Of a DNA stretch of 64,000 nucleotides, positions 1 to 11,188 are shown piece by piece. The number at the start of each line of letters is the position of its first letter. Within the stretch, counting starts at the first letter, position 1. This DNA is from Microbacterium hydrocarbonoxydans (GTDB taxonomy: Bacteria > Actinomycetota > Actinomycetes > Actinomycetales > Microbacteriaceae): contig NZ_JYJB01000010.1 in assembly GCF_000956475.1 (NCBI RefSeq), forward strand, positions 372,001-436,000, read 5' to 3'. A model generated the notes under the pieces. It saw only the letters and a list, made by a program, of their open reading frames with translations, searched no databases and was not told the DNA's origin. Both the position numbers and the translations under genes were made by a program.

Positions 1-405
1 ACGGCCCATGTCGGGTGCCGACGCGAAGACGAGGAGCTCGACGAGGTCTCCGATGCGATCGCACTCACGATTCCGGCCGACGACATCATCCTGTATGGGG
101 CGGCCCGGGCTGCCTCGCGCATTCTCACCGCACCGGGCCTCGATCGGGGCTTCTGGCTGCAGGTCGACGTCGACGTGCTCGACCCCGCGCATATGCCGGC
201 GGTCGACAGCCCCGACCCTGGGGGTCTGTCCCCGCAGGAGCTCACCGACTTCCTGCGTGCGGTCGCGCCCAGGGCGTGGGGCGCCTCCGTGACGGTGTTC
301 GACCCCGACCTCGACCCAGACGGGACGCACGCGCGCACGATCGCCGCCATCGTCGCTGAGGGGCTCGTGCGCCTCGGTGAGGAGTCCGCGGCGCCCTCCG
401 AGTGA
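1..405 (+). CDS. arginase/agmatinase (ureohydrolase) family protein, C-terminal part
   Basis: Only the last 134 codons are present; the start lies before the window. Frame 1 is open from base 1 to a TGA at 403-405. The stretch QVDVDVLDPAHMPAVDSP is the family's D-x-D-x-x-D-P metal-binding segment, whose aspartates hold the binuclear manganese centre in arginases, agmatinases and formimidoylglutamases. The following GGLSPQEL is also typical. These enzymes hydrolyse a guanidino-type C-N bond in the cytosol. Without the N-terminal half the substrate cannot be assigned. The gene converges on the parC-like gene with only about 20 bp between the two ends. Confidence 0.8.
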   Translation, partial: TAHVGCRREDEELDEVSDAIALTIPADDIILYGAARAASRILTAPGLDRGFWLQVDVDVLDPAHMPAVDSPDPGGLSPQELTDFLRAVAPRAWGASVTVFDPDLDPDGTHARTIAAIVAEGLVRLGEESAAPSE

Positions 406-426
406 TCGGGAGGCCGTGCCGCGAGA

Positions 427-2868
427 TCAGACGATGGTGCGGCCGATGGAGCCGATCACGCCCTCGATCGGCTGTCCTGATGCGTCACGACGTGCGCCGG
501 CCTCTGGGAGCTTGCGCACCGCACCCGTCGGATCGACCGCGAGAGCCGGAGCAGGCCCGACCCAGGCGACGGTCAGACGATCCTCGCCCTTCAGGAACGC
601 GTGAGCCCTGACTCCGCCCGTGGCTCGGCCCTTGGCGGGATACTCCGCGAACGCTGAGACCTTTGCACGCCCGGGGTCGGTGCCCGGCAGCGCGCTCTCC
701 GCGCCCGAGACGGTGGCGACAACGGCATCCGTCTCCGGCGTCACCACGCCGAAGAACAGCACCGTGGCGCCTGCGCCGAGCTTGATGCCGGCCATACCGG
801 CGGCCGGGGCGCCCTGCGGCCGGACAGCGGATGCCGCGAACCGCAGCAGCTGCGCATCGGTCGTGATGAACACGAGCTCCGCGTCGTCGGACGCCTCCGC
901 GGCGCCGACGACGCTGTCGCCGGCCTTCATGCCGATCACCTCGAGCTCTGGCCTTACAGGCAGAGCCGAGGGCACGATGCGCTTCACGGTGCCCTGAGCG
1001 GTGCCCAGCGCGACGGGGGTGTCGCTGTCGAACCGCACGAAGCCGACGATGCGCTCACCGCGCGTGGTGATGCCGAGATAGTCGCGCAGCGGAGCCCCCG
1101 CGGCGAGCTGCACGGAGCTCGAGGGCACGGAAGGCAGGTCGACGGGCGAGAACCGCACCACGCGACCGAGACTGGTCAGCGCACCGAGCTCGGCGCGGAC
1201 CGTCGTCTCGACGGTCGCGAGGATCGCGTCGTGCTTGCTGCGACGCGCGGGTGCGCTCAGCTCCTGGCCCTCGGCGAGATCCACGCGCACGGCGCGTCCG
1301 GTGGTCGACAGCACGAGAACCGTCGGCGCATCGGCGATCTGCAGGTCGGGGGCGCCCTTCGCCGCGCGGGGCTTCGGCGGGGCGGCGTTCATGAGCAGGG
1401 TTCGGCGAGGGGTTCCGTAGGCCTCGGCCACGGCGTCGAGCTCGGCGGCCACCGCAGAGCGCAGTCGCGCAGGGCTCCCGAGCAGCTCTTTCAGCGCGGC
1501 GATGTCGGCGAGCAGGGCGTCGCGCTCGGCCTCCAGTTCGATGCGCGAGAACCTCGTGAGACGCCGCAGACGCAGCTCGAGAATGTACTCGGCCTGCAGC
1601 TCGCTGAGGTCGAACACCGAGCGCAGACGCGCGCGAGCCTGCTCCGAATCATCGGACGAGCGGATGACCTGGATGACCTCGTCGATGTCGAGGATCGCGA
1701 TGAGCAGGCCCTCGACCAGATGCAGACGCTCTTCACGGCGCGCGAGCCGATAGCGGCTTCGCCGCGTGATGACCTCGAGACGGTGCATCACGTAGACGCT
1801 GAGCATCTCTTTGAGGCCGAGCGTTCTCGGCTGTCCGTCGACGAGGGCGACGTTGTTGATGCTGAACGAGTCCTCCAGTGGAGTCAGCCGGTAGAGCTGC
1901 TCGAGAACCGCGTTCGGGTCGAAGCCCGTCTTGATGCCGATCGAGACGCGCAGTCCGTGGTTGCGGTCGGTGAGGTCGGTGACGTCGCTGATGCCCTGCA
2001 GCTTCTTCGACTGGACCGCGTCGCGGATCTTCTCGATGAGTCGCTCGGGTCCCACCATGTAGGGAAGCTCAGACACGATGATGCCCGTACGGCGCGGCCC
2101 GATCTGCTCGACCGAGACCTTGCCGCGCACCTTGAGCGCGCCGCGGCCGGTCGTGTAGGCGTCCTTGACGCCGTCGAGACCCATGAGGATGCCGCCGGAG
2201 GGGAAATCGGGGCCCGGTACGAACTCCATGAGCTCTTCGGTTGTGGCATCGGGGTTCTCGAGCAGGTGAGTCGCGGCCGCGACGACCTCGATGAGGTTGT
2301 GCGGCGCCATGTTGGTCGCCATGCCCACGGCGATGCCGCTGGCACCGTTGACGAGGAGGTTCGGGAACGCCGCGGGGAGCACGGCGGGCTGCTGGAACTG
2401 GCCGTCGTAGTTCGGGATGAAGTCGACGACGTCCTCGTCGAGGTTCTCGGTGAGCGCCATAGCAGGCGACGCCAGTCGGGCCTCGGTGTACCGGGCGGCG
2501 GCGGGCCCGTCATCCAGCGAGCCGAAGTTGCCGTGGCCGTCGACCAGGGGCACCCGCAGCGCCCAGTCCTGCGCGAGGCGCACCAGGGCGTCGTAGATCG
2601 CGGAATCGCCGTGCGGATGCAGCTTTCCCATCACCTCGCCGACGACGCGCGCGCTCTTCACATGCCCGCGGTCCGGTCGGAGGCCCATCTCGGCCATCTG
2701 GTACAGGATGCGGCGCTGTACGGGCTTGAGCCCGTCGCGCGCATCGGGCAGGGCACGCGAGTAGATCACCGAGTACGCGTACTCGAGGAACGATCCCTGC
2801 ATCTCGCTCTCGAGGTCGATGTCCTGGATTCGCTCCGGGGCGAGCTCGGGCGGCGGGGTTTTCGGCAT
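427..2868 (-). CDS. parC: DNA topoisomerase (type IIA) subunit A, ParC/GyrA family
   Basis: Breakage-reunion subunit of topoisomerase IV (or a second gyrase-type A subunit), which cuts and rejoins duplex DNA with an ATPase partner (ParE/GyrB, not in this window). The N-terminus has [32 protein letters not shown] and the active-site tyrosine in AARYTEARL; the C-terminal third is the beta-pinwheel region. The quinolone-determining Ser and Asp (GDSAIYDAL) are the sensitive-type residues. I chose the ATG at 2868 (MPKTPPPE, 813 aa) because AGGAAG lies just before it. A GTG at 2886 would add six residues. Gyrase A is usually longer and lies beside gyrB, so the ParC reading is favoured. It is divergent from the phosphodiesterase gene with about 45 bp between starts. 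Confidence 0.87.
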   Translation of the reverse strand: MPKTPPPELAPERIQDIDLESEMQGSFLEYAYSVIYSRALPDARDGLKPVQRRILYQMAEMGLRPDRGHVKSARVVGEVMGKLHPHGDSAIYDALVRLAQDWALRVPLVDGHGNFGSLDDGPAAARYTEARLASPAMALTENLDEDVVDFIPNYDGQFQQPAVLPAAFPNLLVNGASGIAVGMATNMAPHNLIEVVAAATHLLENPDATTEELMEFVPGPDFPSGGILMGLDGVKDAYTTGRGALKVRGKVSVEQIGPRRTGIIVSELPYMVGPERLIEKIRDAVQSKKLQGISDVTDLTDRNHGLRVSIGIKTGFDPNAVLEQLYRLTPLEDSFSINNVALVDGQPRTLGLKEMLSVYVMHRLEVITRRSRYRLARREERLHLVEGLLIAILDIDEVIQVIRSSDDSEQARARLRSVFDLSELQAEYILELRLRRLTRFSRIELEAERDALLADIAALKELLGSPARLRSAVAAELDAVAEAYGTPRRTLLMNAAPPKPRAAKGAPDLQIADAPTVLVLSTTGRAVRVDLAEGQELSAPARRSKHDAILATVETTVRAELGALTSLGRVVRFSPVDLPSVPSSSVQLAAGAPLRDYLGITTRGERIVGFVRFDSDTPVALGTAQGTVKRIVPSALPVRPELEVIGMKAGDSVVGAAEASDDAELVFITTDAQLLRFAASAVRPQGAPAAGMAGIKLGAGATVLFFGVVTPETDAVVATVSGAESALPGTDPGRAKVSAFAEYPAKGRATGGVRAHAFLKGEDRLTVAWVGPAPALAVDPTGAVRKLPEAGARRDASGQPIEGVIGSIGRTIV

Positions 2869-2912
2869 GGACTTCCTGAAGGGCACGGGGAGCCTGTGAC
2901 AGACTGGCTCGG

Positions 2913-4034
2913 ATGTCCCTCATGCTACCGTCCGAGTCACCCACGGCCCGGAGCGTCGTCGGGGTGGCGGAGGACCTGTTCGCCGCACTCCGCGGCGAAT
3001 CCGCGACGCTGCCGCGAGCGGAGTCCGTCGTGCTCGTGCTGATCGACGGGCTCGGCGCGATCAGCCTGCGCGCGCACGCGGGGCATGCGAGGGCGCTGAC
3101 TGCGGGTATGGCCAAGAAGGACGTCGCCACCTCGGTGTTCCCCTCCACGACGGCGGCGGCGCTCACCAGCATCCTGACGGGGGCCTGGCCGGGCGAGCAC
3201 GGGCTCGTCGGCTACAGCGTGCTCGACAGGTCGCGGGGCGTCATGGTCAACCAGCTGTCCGGGTGGGAGAGCGCAGGCGTCGATCCGGCATCCTGGCAGG
3301 TCGCCCCGACTGTGTTCGAGAAGGCGGCAGCCCAGGGGCGTCAGGCGTTCGCGGTCGGTGTCGCCGCATATGCGGGCAGCGGATTCAGCCGAGCGACCCT
3401 GCGCGGCGCAGAGTTCGTCTCGGCGGCTTCGCCTGGCGACCGCGTGGCGGCCGCGTACGACCTCGCCGAGCGGCATCCCGGCTCGCTGGTGTACTGCTAC
3501 CTGCCTGAAGTCGACAAGGCCGGACACCGGCACGGAATCGCATCCCGGCAGTGGGTCTCGGCTCTCGAGGACGTCGATGCCGCACTCGCCCGTCGCGTGC
3601 CTCCGGGTGTCGGAGTGATCGTGACCTCCGACCACGGAATGGTAGACGTCCCGGCGCACAAGCAGTTCGTGCTCGAGGCCGAGCATCTCGCGGGAGTCGG
3701 CCACATCGGCGGCGAACCGCGGATGCTGCATGTCTACCTCGACCCCGACGCGGACGCCGATGGAGTCCTGGCGCGCTGGCGTGGGGACCTCGCCGGGGCG
3801 GCCGATGTAGGCACCCGTGCCGAGGCGATCGCCTCAGGCCTGTTCGGCGCGCACGTGACGGATGCTGCGGCGTCGCGCATCGGCGACCTGCTCGTCGTGT
3901 CGCGGGGCAACGGTGCCGTGTACGACGGCACGGCGCCGGATCAGCGCAGCAGAGGCATGGTCGGGCAGCACGGCGGGATCACGCCAGAAGAGCGTCAGGT
4001 GCCGGTCCTCCGCTTCGGGGCCTTTGCCCGCTGA
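2913..4034 (+). CDS. alkaline phosphatase family protein (nucleotide pyrophosphatase/phosphodiesterase fold)
   Basis: A 373-residue enzyme of the alkaline phosphatase superfamily, type I phosphodiesterase/nucleotide pyrophosphatase branch. Metal and catalytic positions are visible in order: the aspartate in [11 protein letters not shown] (about residue 45), the threonine nucleophile in [17 protein letters not shown] (about 75), Asp and His in [10 protein letters not shown] (about 205), the pair in [10 protein letters not shown] (about 238), and the last His in [10 protein letters not shown] near the C-terminus. It should use two zinc ions to hydrolyse phosphodiester or phosphonate bonds; the substrate is unknown. 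No clear signal peptide is visible, so it is probably cytosolic. This gene next to sepH is a common actinobacterial arrangement as I recall it. Confidence 0.82.
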   Translation: MSLMLPSESPTARSVVGVAEDLFAALRGESATLPRAESVVLVLIDGLGAISLRAHAGHARALTAGMAKKDVATSVFPSTTAAALTSILTGAWPGEHGLVGYSVLDRSRGVMVNQLSGWESAGVDPASWQVAPTVFEKAAAQGRQAFAVGVAAYAGSGFSRATLRGAEFVSAASPGDRVAAAYDLAERHPGSLVYCYLPEVDKAGHRHGIASRQWVSALEDVDAALARRVPPGVGVIVTSDHGMVDVPAHKQFVLEAEHLAGVGHIGGEPRMLHVYLDPDADADGVLARWRGDLAGAADVGTRAEAIASGLFGAHVTDAAASRIGDLLVVSRGNGAVYDGTAPDQRSRGMVGQHGGITPEERQVPVLRFGAFAR

Positions 4035-4082
4035 ACCTGCGGCTCGATCGATCGGCCGTGACGGTCGACCGCGCGCGAGGTC

Positions 4083-5117
4083 TTACTCGTCGGTGCGCGC
4101 GCCGAAGACGATCTCGTCCCACGACGGCATGGCGTTGCGGCGCCGACGGCGACCGTTGTCGGGCGCGGGCTCCGGTGCGGGAGCGGGTTCCGGCTCGTCG
4201 TCCTGATCGCTCTCGAGCGCATCGAAGAGCGCGATGGGGCTCACCTCTTCAGGCTCGTCCCGATCGTCGATGTCGATGATGGGCGAGCTCTCACGCTGGC
4301 CGCGACGGCGGCGCAGCGCCTCAAGGAGGTCTGCCGTCTCCGGGCTCGTGGTCTGCGACTCCGGGGCGCGCTTGATCGCGGCATCCTGGACCGCTGAGCC
4401 CGACCGCTCAGGCGTCGACGGGTCTTCGCTGTCGGCCTCGGGGGCCGGCACCAGACGAGGACCGAACGCGCCGGAGTCGAAGCGGCTGTCGTCCTTGTAG
4501 GGCGAGGTGGTGCGCTCGGCGTCGACGGCCCGCAAGCGGGGGATGAGACCCTCGGGAAGAGAGCCCTGTCGTGACAGCTGGGTGGCGTCGGCATTCAGGG
4601 GAGCCAGTGCGCTGCGTCGCGGATCGAAGCTCCATCGCGCGTCGTGCTCGACCTCGTTCGCCGTGAACTCGAGCTTGACGATCCAGCCGCTGTCATCCTT
4701 CCAGCTCGCCCAGCGCTCCGCCGTGGCCTCGAGATCGGCCAGCTTCGCCCGGATGGCGGTGCCGAACGTCGGCTGCGCGTCGGGCTCGACCTCGCTGCCG
4801 ATGAGGACGGGGACGGCGAGAGCCTGCCCGATGATGTGCTCGCGCTCGGCGAGCACCGGACCTTCGAAGCGGATGACGTCGTCGACACCGATCCCGAGGA
4901 GTTCGGCGACCTCGGGTGCTGTGAGGCCGGCGCGGATCTGCGCCTGGATGTCGCGCGGACTTGCGGCGAGCTTCTGCGTGACTGGCTCGCCCTGACGCGT
5001 GGCGCGACGGATCTCGCGGTGCAGCACGTCGTCGATGGGCAGCGCGAAACGCGTGCCGGATTCGGTCGCGAGTACGAGGACTCCTGCTTCTGTGCCGACG
5101 ATGGTGACGTTTTCCAT
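4083..5117 (-). CDS. sepH: septation protein SepH (DUF3071)
   Basis: 344-residue protein matching SepH, the actinobacterial cell-division factor that binds FtsZ and promotes ring assembly (function from the characterised Streptomyces and mycobacterial proteins). The N-terminal DUF3071 domain starts MENVTIVGTEAGVLVL and includes a helix-turn-helix-like part around residues 65-110 (GLTAPEVAELLGIGVDDV). The middle and C-terminal parts are acidic and disordered, ending with an arginine-rich RRRRRNAMPSWDEIVFG segment as in homologues. I chose the ATG at 5117 because GAGGGG lies about 7 nt upstream; the open frame runs further upstream but without family similarity. It is divergent from the DUF4193 gene. 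Confidence 0.86.
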   Translation of the reverse strand: MENVTIVGTEAGVLVLATESGTRFALPIDDVLHREIRRATRQGEPVTQKLAASPRDIQAQIRAGLTAPEVAELLGIGVDDVIRFEGPVLAEREHIIGQALAVPVLIGSEVEPDAQPTFGTAIRAKLADLEATAERWASWKDDSGWIVKLEFTANEVEHDARWSFDPRRSALAPLNADATQLSRQGSLPEGLIPRLRAVDAERTTSPYKDDSRFDSGAFGPRLVPAPEADSEDPSTPERSGSAVQDAAIKRAPESQTTSPETADLLEALRRRRGQRESSPIIDIDDRDEPEEVSPIALFDALESDQDDEPEPAPAPEPAPDNGRRRRRNAMPSWDEIVFGARTDE

Positions 5118-5226
5118 GCGAATGCCCCTCAGGAATGGGTGTCCGACCATGGTGTCACGCCGGTTACACAGCAGGCGGGAATACCCTGGGCGTGCCGTCA
5201 GTTTGCTCAGTCGCACCCGGCGACAT

Positions 5227-5255
5227 TTGCGAAATCTCTCGCGGTCGTGCAAACT
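5227..5255 (+). promoter_or_regulatory. candidate promoter for the DUF4193 gene
   Basis: TTGCGA (5227-5232) and CAAACT (5250-5255) are separated by 17 bp in the sepH/DUF4193 divergent region, about 65 bp before the DUF4193 start. The -35 match is fair and the -10 match is weak. This is inferred from spacing only. Confidence 0.3.
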
Positions 5256-5319
5256 ATGGCCGCCGAACCCTGCGGCACAACCCCCCACCACTCGCACCAT
5301 GAAAGTGGAGACCTACCCA

Positions 5320-5613
5320 ATGGCAACCGATTACGACGCTCCGCGAAAGAGTGAAGACGACTCCGAGTCGATCGAAGCCCTCAAGGAGCGTGTGCCGGAC
5401 AAGCTGTCAGGCTCGTCCGGCGATGAGGACTCGGACAACCCGTCCAGCTTCGATCTTCCCGGTGCCGATCTGTCCGACCTCGAGCTCGACGTCGTCGTGC
5501 TGCCCGCGCAGGATGACGAGTTCACCTGCATGAGCTGCTTCCTGGTGAAGCACCGCTCGCAGCTCGACCACGAGGGCGCTTCCGGCCCGATCTGCAAGGA
5601 GTGCGCTGCCTGA
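5320..5613 (+). CDS. DUF4193 domain-containing protein
   Basis: 97-residue acidic protein of the DUF4193 family, found in nearly all Actinobacteria between sepH and dut. It begins MATDYDAPRK, has an acidic serine-rich middle, and ends with a CxxC...CxxC pair (CMSCFLVKHRSQ and later ICKECAA), which suggests a zinc ribbon. Similar spacing occurs in RNA-polymerase-associated small proteins, but no function is known to me. The ATG at 5320 is preceded by GTGGAG at about 9 nt. An in-frame ATG at 5299 would add seven residues and has poorer support. A hairpin follows the stop. Confidence 0.88.
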   Translation: MATDYDAPRKSEDDSESIEALKERVPDKLSGSSGDEDSDNPSSFDLPGADLSDLELDVVVLPAQDDEFTCMSCFLVKHRSQLDHEGASGPICKECAA

Positions 5614-5635
5614 TCGCAGCGTCGATGCACGCGTC

Positions 5636-5667
5636 ACGCGCCCAGAACCGCACGGTTCCGGGCGCGT
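5636..5667. terminator. terminator hairpin after the DUF4193 gene
   Basis: ACGCGCCC (5636-5643) pairs with GGGCGCGT (5660-5667), and GAACC pairs with GGTTC inside after one mismatch, leaving a GCAC loop. The tail CGTCGTTTCC has only a short T tract. It lies between convergent genes (DUF4193 and DUF3093) and could serve both. Confidence 0.6.
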
Positions 5668-5711
5668 CGTCGTTTCCGCCCGAGGCCTGGCCCTGTCGGT
5701 CCGGCGGGAGA

Positions 5712-6179
5712 TCAGGCGCCGCGGGCTGCGCGGATCGCGGCGGCGAGGCGGTCGGGTGTGCGCGACGAGATCGTCCACGAGTCCACCGGGTCGTCGGCAT
5801 CCGTGTTCGGCACGACGACGATCCCGTCGATGCCTCCGCGGATCAGGTGCCAGCCTCGCGCCGGCAGAAGCGGACCGCGGGCCTGGCGGGCTTCGTCGCC
5901 CGTGAGCACCACGGGTTCGCCGAGGAACCTCGCGTCGATGTGCGCGCGGCCCGCACGCAGCACGGTGCCGTCGACCGCGACCACGGGAGTCAGCCAGACG
6001 AACATCGTGACCAGAGCGGCCGATACCGCCGCTCCCGCGACGAGGGCGATCGTGGAGCCGACCGGCACGAACACCAGAGACACCATGGGGCCGGCGAGCG
6101 CGACGGTCACCAGAAGCCGGAGGCTCGGCGACAGCCGCTCGCGATAAAGCGGACGTGTCTCAGCGGTGCGGATCTGCAT
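5712..6179 (-). CDS. DUF3093 domain-containing membrane protein
   Basis: 155-residue protein of the actinobacterial DUF3093 family. It has RPLYRERLSPSLR at the N-terminus, then two predicted membrane segments (about residues 22-42 and 46-66), then a soluble C-terminal domain. Function is unknown. It lies divergent to dut, its usual neighbour. Two starts are possible: ATG at 6188 (MRLMQIR) and ATG at 6179 (MQIRTAET). I chose 6179 because GAGG lies immediately upstream within the other start, though spacing is short. The start region sits only a few bases from the dut start, so its promoter must lie inside dut. Confidence 0.8.
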   Translation of the reverse strand: MQIRTAETRPLYRERLSPSLRLLVTVALAGPMVSLVFVPVGSTIALVAGAAVSAALVTMFVWLTPVVAVDGTVLRAGRAHIDARFLGEPVVLTGDEARQARGPLLPARGWHLIRGGIDGIVVVPNTDADDPVDSWTISSRTPDRLAAAIRAARGA

Positions 6180-6185
6180 TAGCCT
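6180..6185 (+). promoter_or_regulatory. candidate -10 box for a leaderless dut transcript
   Basis: TAGCCT (6180-6185) fits the actinobacterial TAnnnT -10 pattern. Its last T lies exactly 7 bases before the G of the dut GTG at 6192, the spacing expected if transcription starts on the first base of the start codon. No Shine-Dalgarno sequence precedes that GTG. Inference only. Confidence 0.4.
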
Positions 6186-6191
6186 CATGGG

Positions 6192-6659
6192 GTGACTGAA
6201 TCGGTTGACGTCCCCATTATCGCCCCTGTGCTCGATGGAATCGCCGTCGTGCCCGGCTACGCACACCCCGGAGACGCCGGCGCCGACCTCGTCGCCGCCG
6301 AGGCCGTGCACCTGGAGCCGGGGGAGCGGGCGCTCGTCGCGACCGGCGTCCGCATCGCCCTGCCGGAGGGATTCGCGGCGTTCGTCGTTCCCCGCAGCGG
6401 CCTCGCCGCCAAGCACGGCATCTCGATCGTGAACTCGCCCGGGACCGTCGACGCCGGCTACCGCGGCGAGATCAAGGTGAGTCTGGTCAACACGGACATT
6501 CGCAGCGCGTACGATGTCGCCGTCGGCGATCGCATCGCGCAGCTGATCATCATGCCGGTGACCCGCGCCACGTTCATCCCCGTCGAGGAGCTGCCGGAGA
6601 GCACTCGCGGCGAGGGCGGATTCGGCTCCACCGGATACCAGGCAGCACCCCACCAGTAA
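6192..6659 (+). CDS. dut: dUTP diphosphatase (dUTPase)
   Basis: 155-residue homotrimeric dUTPase that hydrolyses dUTP to dUMP and pyrophosphate, keeping uracil out of DNA and supplying dUMP for thymidylate. All five family motifs are present in order: DAGADLVA (about 28), PRSGLAAKHGI (about 64), GTVDAGYRGEI (about 82) with the catalytic Asp, RIAQLII (about 112), and the glycine-rich RGEGGFGSTG near the C-terminus. Length is normal. The start is GTG (MTESVDVP) with no ribosome-binding site and almost no room for a leader, because DUF3093 starts head-to-head 4-13 bp away. DUF3710 follows after 18 bp. Confidence 0.96.
   Translation: MTESVDVPIIAPVLDGIAVVPGYAHPGDAGADLVAAEAVHLEPGERALVATGVRIALPEGFAAFVVPRSGLAAKHGISIVNSPGTVDAGYRGEIKVSLVNTDIRSAYDVAVGDRIAQLIIMPVTRATFIPVEELPESTRGEGGFGSTGYQAAPHQ
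6216..6221 (-). promoter_or_regulatory. candidate -10 box for the DUF3093 gene, inside dut
   Basis: Read on the minus strand, bases 6221-6216 give GATAAT, one mismatch from TATAAT. It would start transcription about 20-30 bases before the DUF3093 start codon. It lies within codons 9-10 of dut. No convincing -35 is seen. Confidence 0.35.
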
Positions 6660-6677
6660 CGAAGCAGGACAAAGCTG

Positions 6678-7265
6678 ATGACTGACAACAACGCCACACC
6701 TTCGAAGTCGGCACCTGAGAACCGCGCGACCGAAGGGCCGTTGGACGACTCCGAGGCGAACCCGGTTCGCCCGTACATCGATCTCGGCGGGATCAAGATC
6801 CTTCCGCGCGAGGGGCTGAACCTGCGTCTCGAGGTCGAGGAGCAGACCAAGCGCATCGTCGCGGTCGGTCTCGACTATGCCGACTCCTCGCTCCAGGTGC
6901 AGCCCTTCGCGGCGCCGCGCTCCGGGGGTCTCTGGGACGAGACTCGTGTGCAGCTGCGCGACCAGGTCAAGGCGCAGGGCGGACGGGTGGAGGAGCGCGA
7001 GGGCCCGCTCGGCAAAGAGCTCCTCGCCGAAGTCCCGGCATCCGCCAACGAGGGCTCCGAGCTCCGCCTCGCGCGCTTCGTCGGCGTCGACGGGCCGCGA
7101 TGGTTCCTGCGCGGGGTGATCGGGGGAGCTGCGGCATCCGATCTGGAGGCCGCGGCCAAGGTAGAAGACCTGTTCCGCTCGATCGTGGTCGTCCGCGGCG
7201 GGGCGCCCATGCCGCCTCGCGACCTGATCCCGCTGAAGATGCCGGCGACGCCGGGATCCGCGTGA
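6678..7265 (+). CDS. DUF3710 domain-containing protein
   Basis: 195-residue protein of the actinobacterial DUF3710 family, which follows dut in many genomes. The N-terminus is polar and probably disordered (about 35 residues); the conserved domain starts at RPYIDLGGIKILPREGLNLR and continues with SLQVQPFAAPRSGGLWDE and RWFLRGVIGGAA. No catalytic motif or membrane segment is visible, and function is unknown. Its TGA overlaps the GTG of the DUF3159 gene by four bases (GTGA), so the two are probably translationally coupled within a dut operon. Confidence 0.85.
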   Translation: MTDNNATPSKSAPENRATEGPLDDSEANPVRPYIDLGGIKILPREGLNLRLEVEEQTKRIVAVGLDYADSSLQVQPFAAPRSGGLWDETRVQLRDQVKAQGGRVEEREGPLGKELLAEVPASANEGSELRLARFVGVDGPRWFLRGVIGGAAASDLEAAAKVEDLFRSIVVVRGGAPMPPRDLIPLKMPATPGSA

Positions 7266-7993
7266 GCACGCCTGAACCCGACGCCGAGCGCGAGCCGTCA
7301 GCATCCGAGATCCTCGGTGCGGCCCTCGGCGGCGCCGCGCGCAGGGCAGGCATCGATCCGGATGCCGATGTGTCGACCGGCCGCATGGTCTGGGGCGTCA
7401 TCGGCGGATGGCGCGGCATCGTGGAGTCGGTGCTGCCGCTTCTCGCGTTCATCGTCACCTACACCGTCAGCAGCAACCTGATCCTCGCGCTGATCCTGTC
7501 GGTGGGCTCCGCGGCGATCTTCACGATCATCCGCCTGGTGATGAAGTCGCCGCCGGTCGCCGCGCTGTCCGGTCTTGTCGCGGCGGTCGTCGCCGCCGGG
7601 CTGCCGCTGTTCACCGGCCGCGCCGCAGACCAGTTCGTCGTCGGCTTCATCACGAACATCGCATACGGCACCGCGTTCCTCGTGTCAGCCGCGGTGCGCT
7701 GGCCCCTGATCGGCGTGGTTGTCGGATTCCTGATGGGCGAGGGCGTCTCCTGGCGTACCGACCCGCGCAAGCGCCGGACGTTCTTCTGGCTCTCCGTCGC
7801 GTGGGCGCTGCTGTTCCTCGCCCGGCTCGGCGTGCAGCTGCCCTTCTACTTCTCGGGAGACGTGGCGACGCTCGGCACGGTCAAGATCGTCATGGGCATC
7901 CCGTTCTTCGCCGTTCTCCTGGCCACGACGTGGATCGTCGCCAGGCGTCTCTATCCTCGCGAGTCGGATGCCGGAGACGCCCGGCGGTCGTGA
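7262..7993 (+). CDS. DUF3159 domain-containing membrane protein
   Basis: 243-residue integral membrane protein of the DUF3159 family. After a polar N-terminus of about 45 residues (VSTPEPDAEREPSASEILG) come roughly six hydrophobic segments between residues 58 and 232. Function is unknown; the family sits between DUF3710 and acnA or nearby genes in many Actinobacteria. The start is the GTG at 7262, set by the GTGA overlap with the preceding stop. The stop lies only three bases before the 24-bp palindrome upstream of acnA. Confidence 0.82.
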   Translation: MSTPEPDAEREPSASEILGAALGGAARRAGIDPDADVSTGRMVWGVIGGWRGIVESVLPLLAFIVTYTVSSNLILALILSVGSAAIFTIIRLVMKSPPVAALSGLVAAVVAAGLPLFTGRAADQFVVGFITNIAYGTAFLVSAAVRWPLIGVVVGFLMGEGVSWRTDPRKRRTFFWLSVAWALLFLARLGVQLPFYFSGDVATLGTVKIVMGIPFFAVLLATTWIVARRLYPRESDAGDARRS

Positions 7994-7996
7994 TAG

Positions 7997-8020
7997 ATTT
8001 ATCTTGATATCAAGATAAAT
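7997..8020. promoter_or_regulatory. 24-bp perfect palindrome upstream of acnA, candidate MarR-family operator
   Basis: ATTTATCTTGAT (7997-8008) is followed immediately by its exact reverse complement ATCAAGATAAAT (8009-8020). It is AT-rich in a GC-rich setting and lies 127 bp before the acnA start. The core TATCTTGATATCAAGATA resembles sites bound by MarR-type dimers. I recall a MarR homologue, TamR, controlling aconitase genes in Streptomyces, but I cannot verify that this matches its site. Confidence 0.6.
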
Positions 8021-8146
8021 TGCAGGCTTCCCCCCACGGCCCCGCGGGAGCAGACTGGTTAGGTCTGCCTTGCTAGCCGACCGGGCTCGCTGGCGAGCAA
8101 GATGGAGGCGCCTGTCGCTCCCATCCGAATAGAAGGAGACGGATTC

Positions 8147-11011
<2,865 letters not shown>

Positions 11012-11023
11012 TCAGCGACACAC

Positions 11024-11065
11024 CGACAGCGCCCCGTCCGGTTTCGACCGGGCGGGGCGCTGTCG
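11024..11065 (+). terminator. terminator hairpin after acnA
   Basis: CGACAGCGCCCCG (11024-11036) pairs perfectly with CGGGGCGCTGTCG (11053-11065), and the stem continues inward with CCGG/CCGG around a TTTCGA loop. There is no T tract. It lies 13 bp after the acnA stop. Confidence 0.75.
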
Positions 11066-11188
11066 TGCGCGGACGGGCATGTCAAGGGTGCCCCGCTCAC
11101 GGGGCTTTCCCCGCCACGCGCGATAGGATCGCAGAGGCGCCCGAACCGGAAATCGGATGCCGCGCACGGAGCCTGTGAGGAGGCGCAG

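Noticed and set aside
8059..8077. IdeR/DtxR iron-box-like sequence before acnA
   Set aside because: TTAGGTCTGCCT has the left part of the iron box, but only about 11 of 19 positions match and the right half is poor. Aconitase needs iron, which makes it tempting, but the match is not enough.
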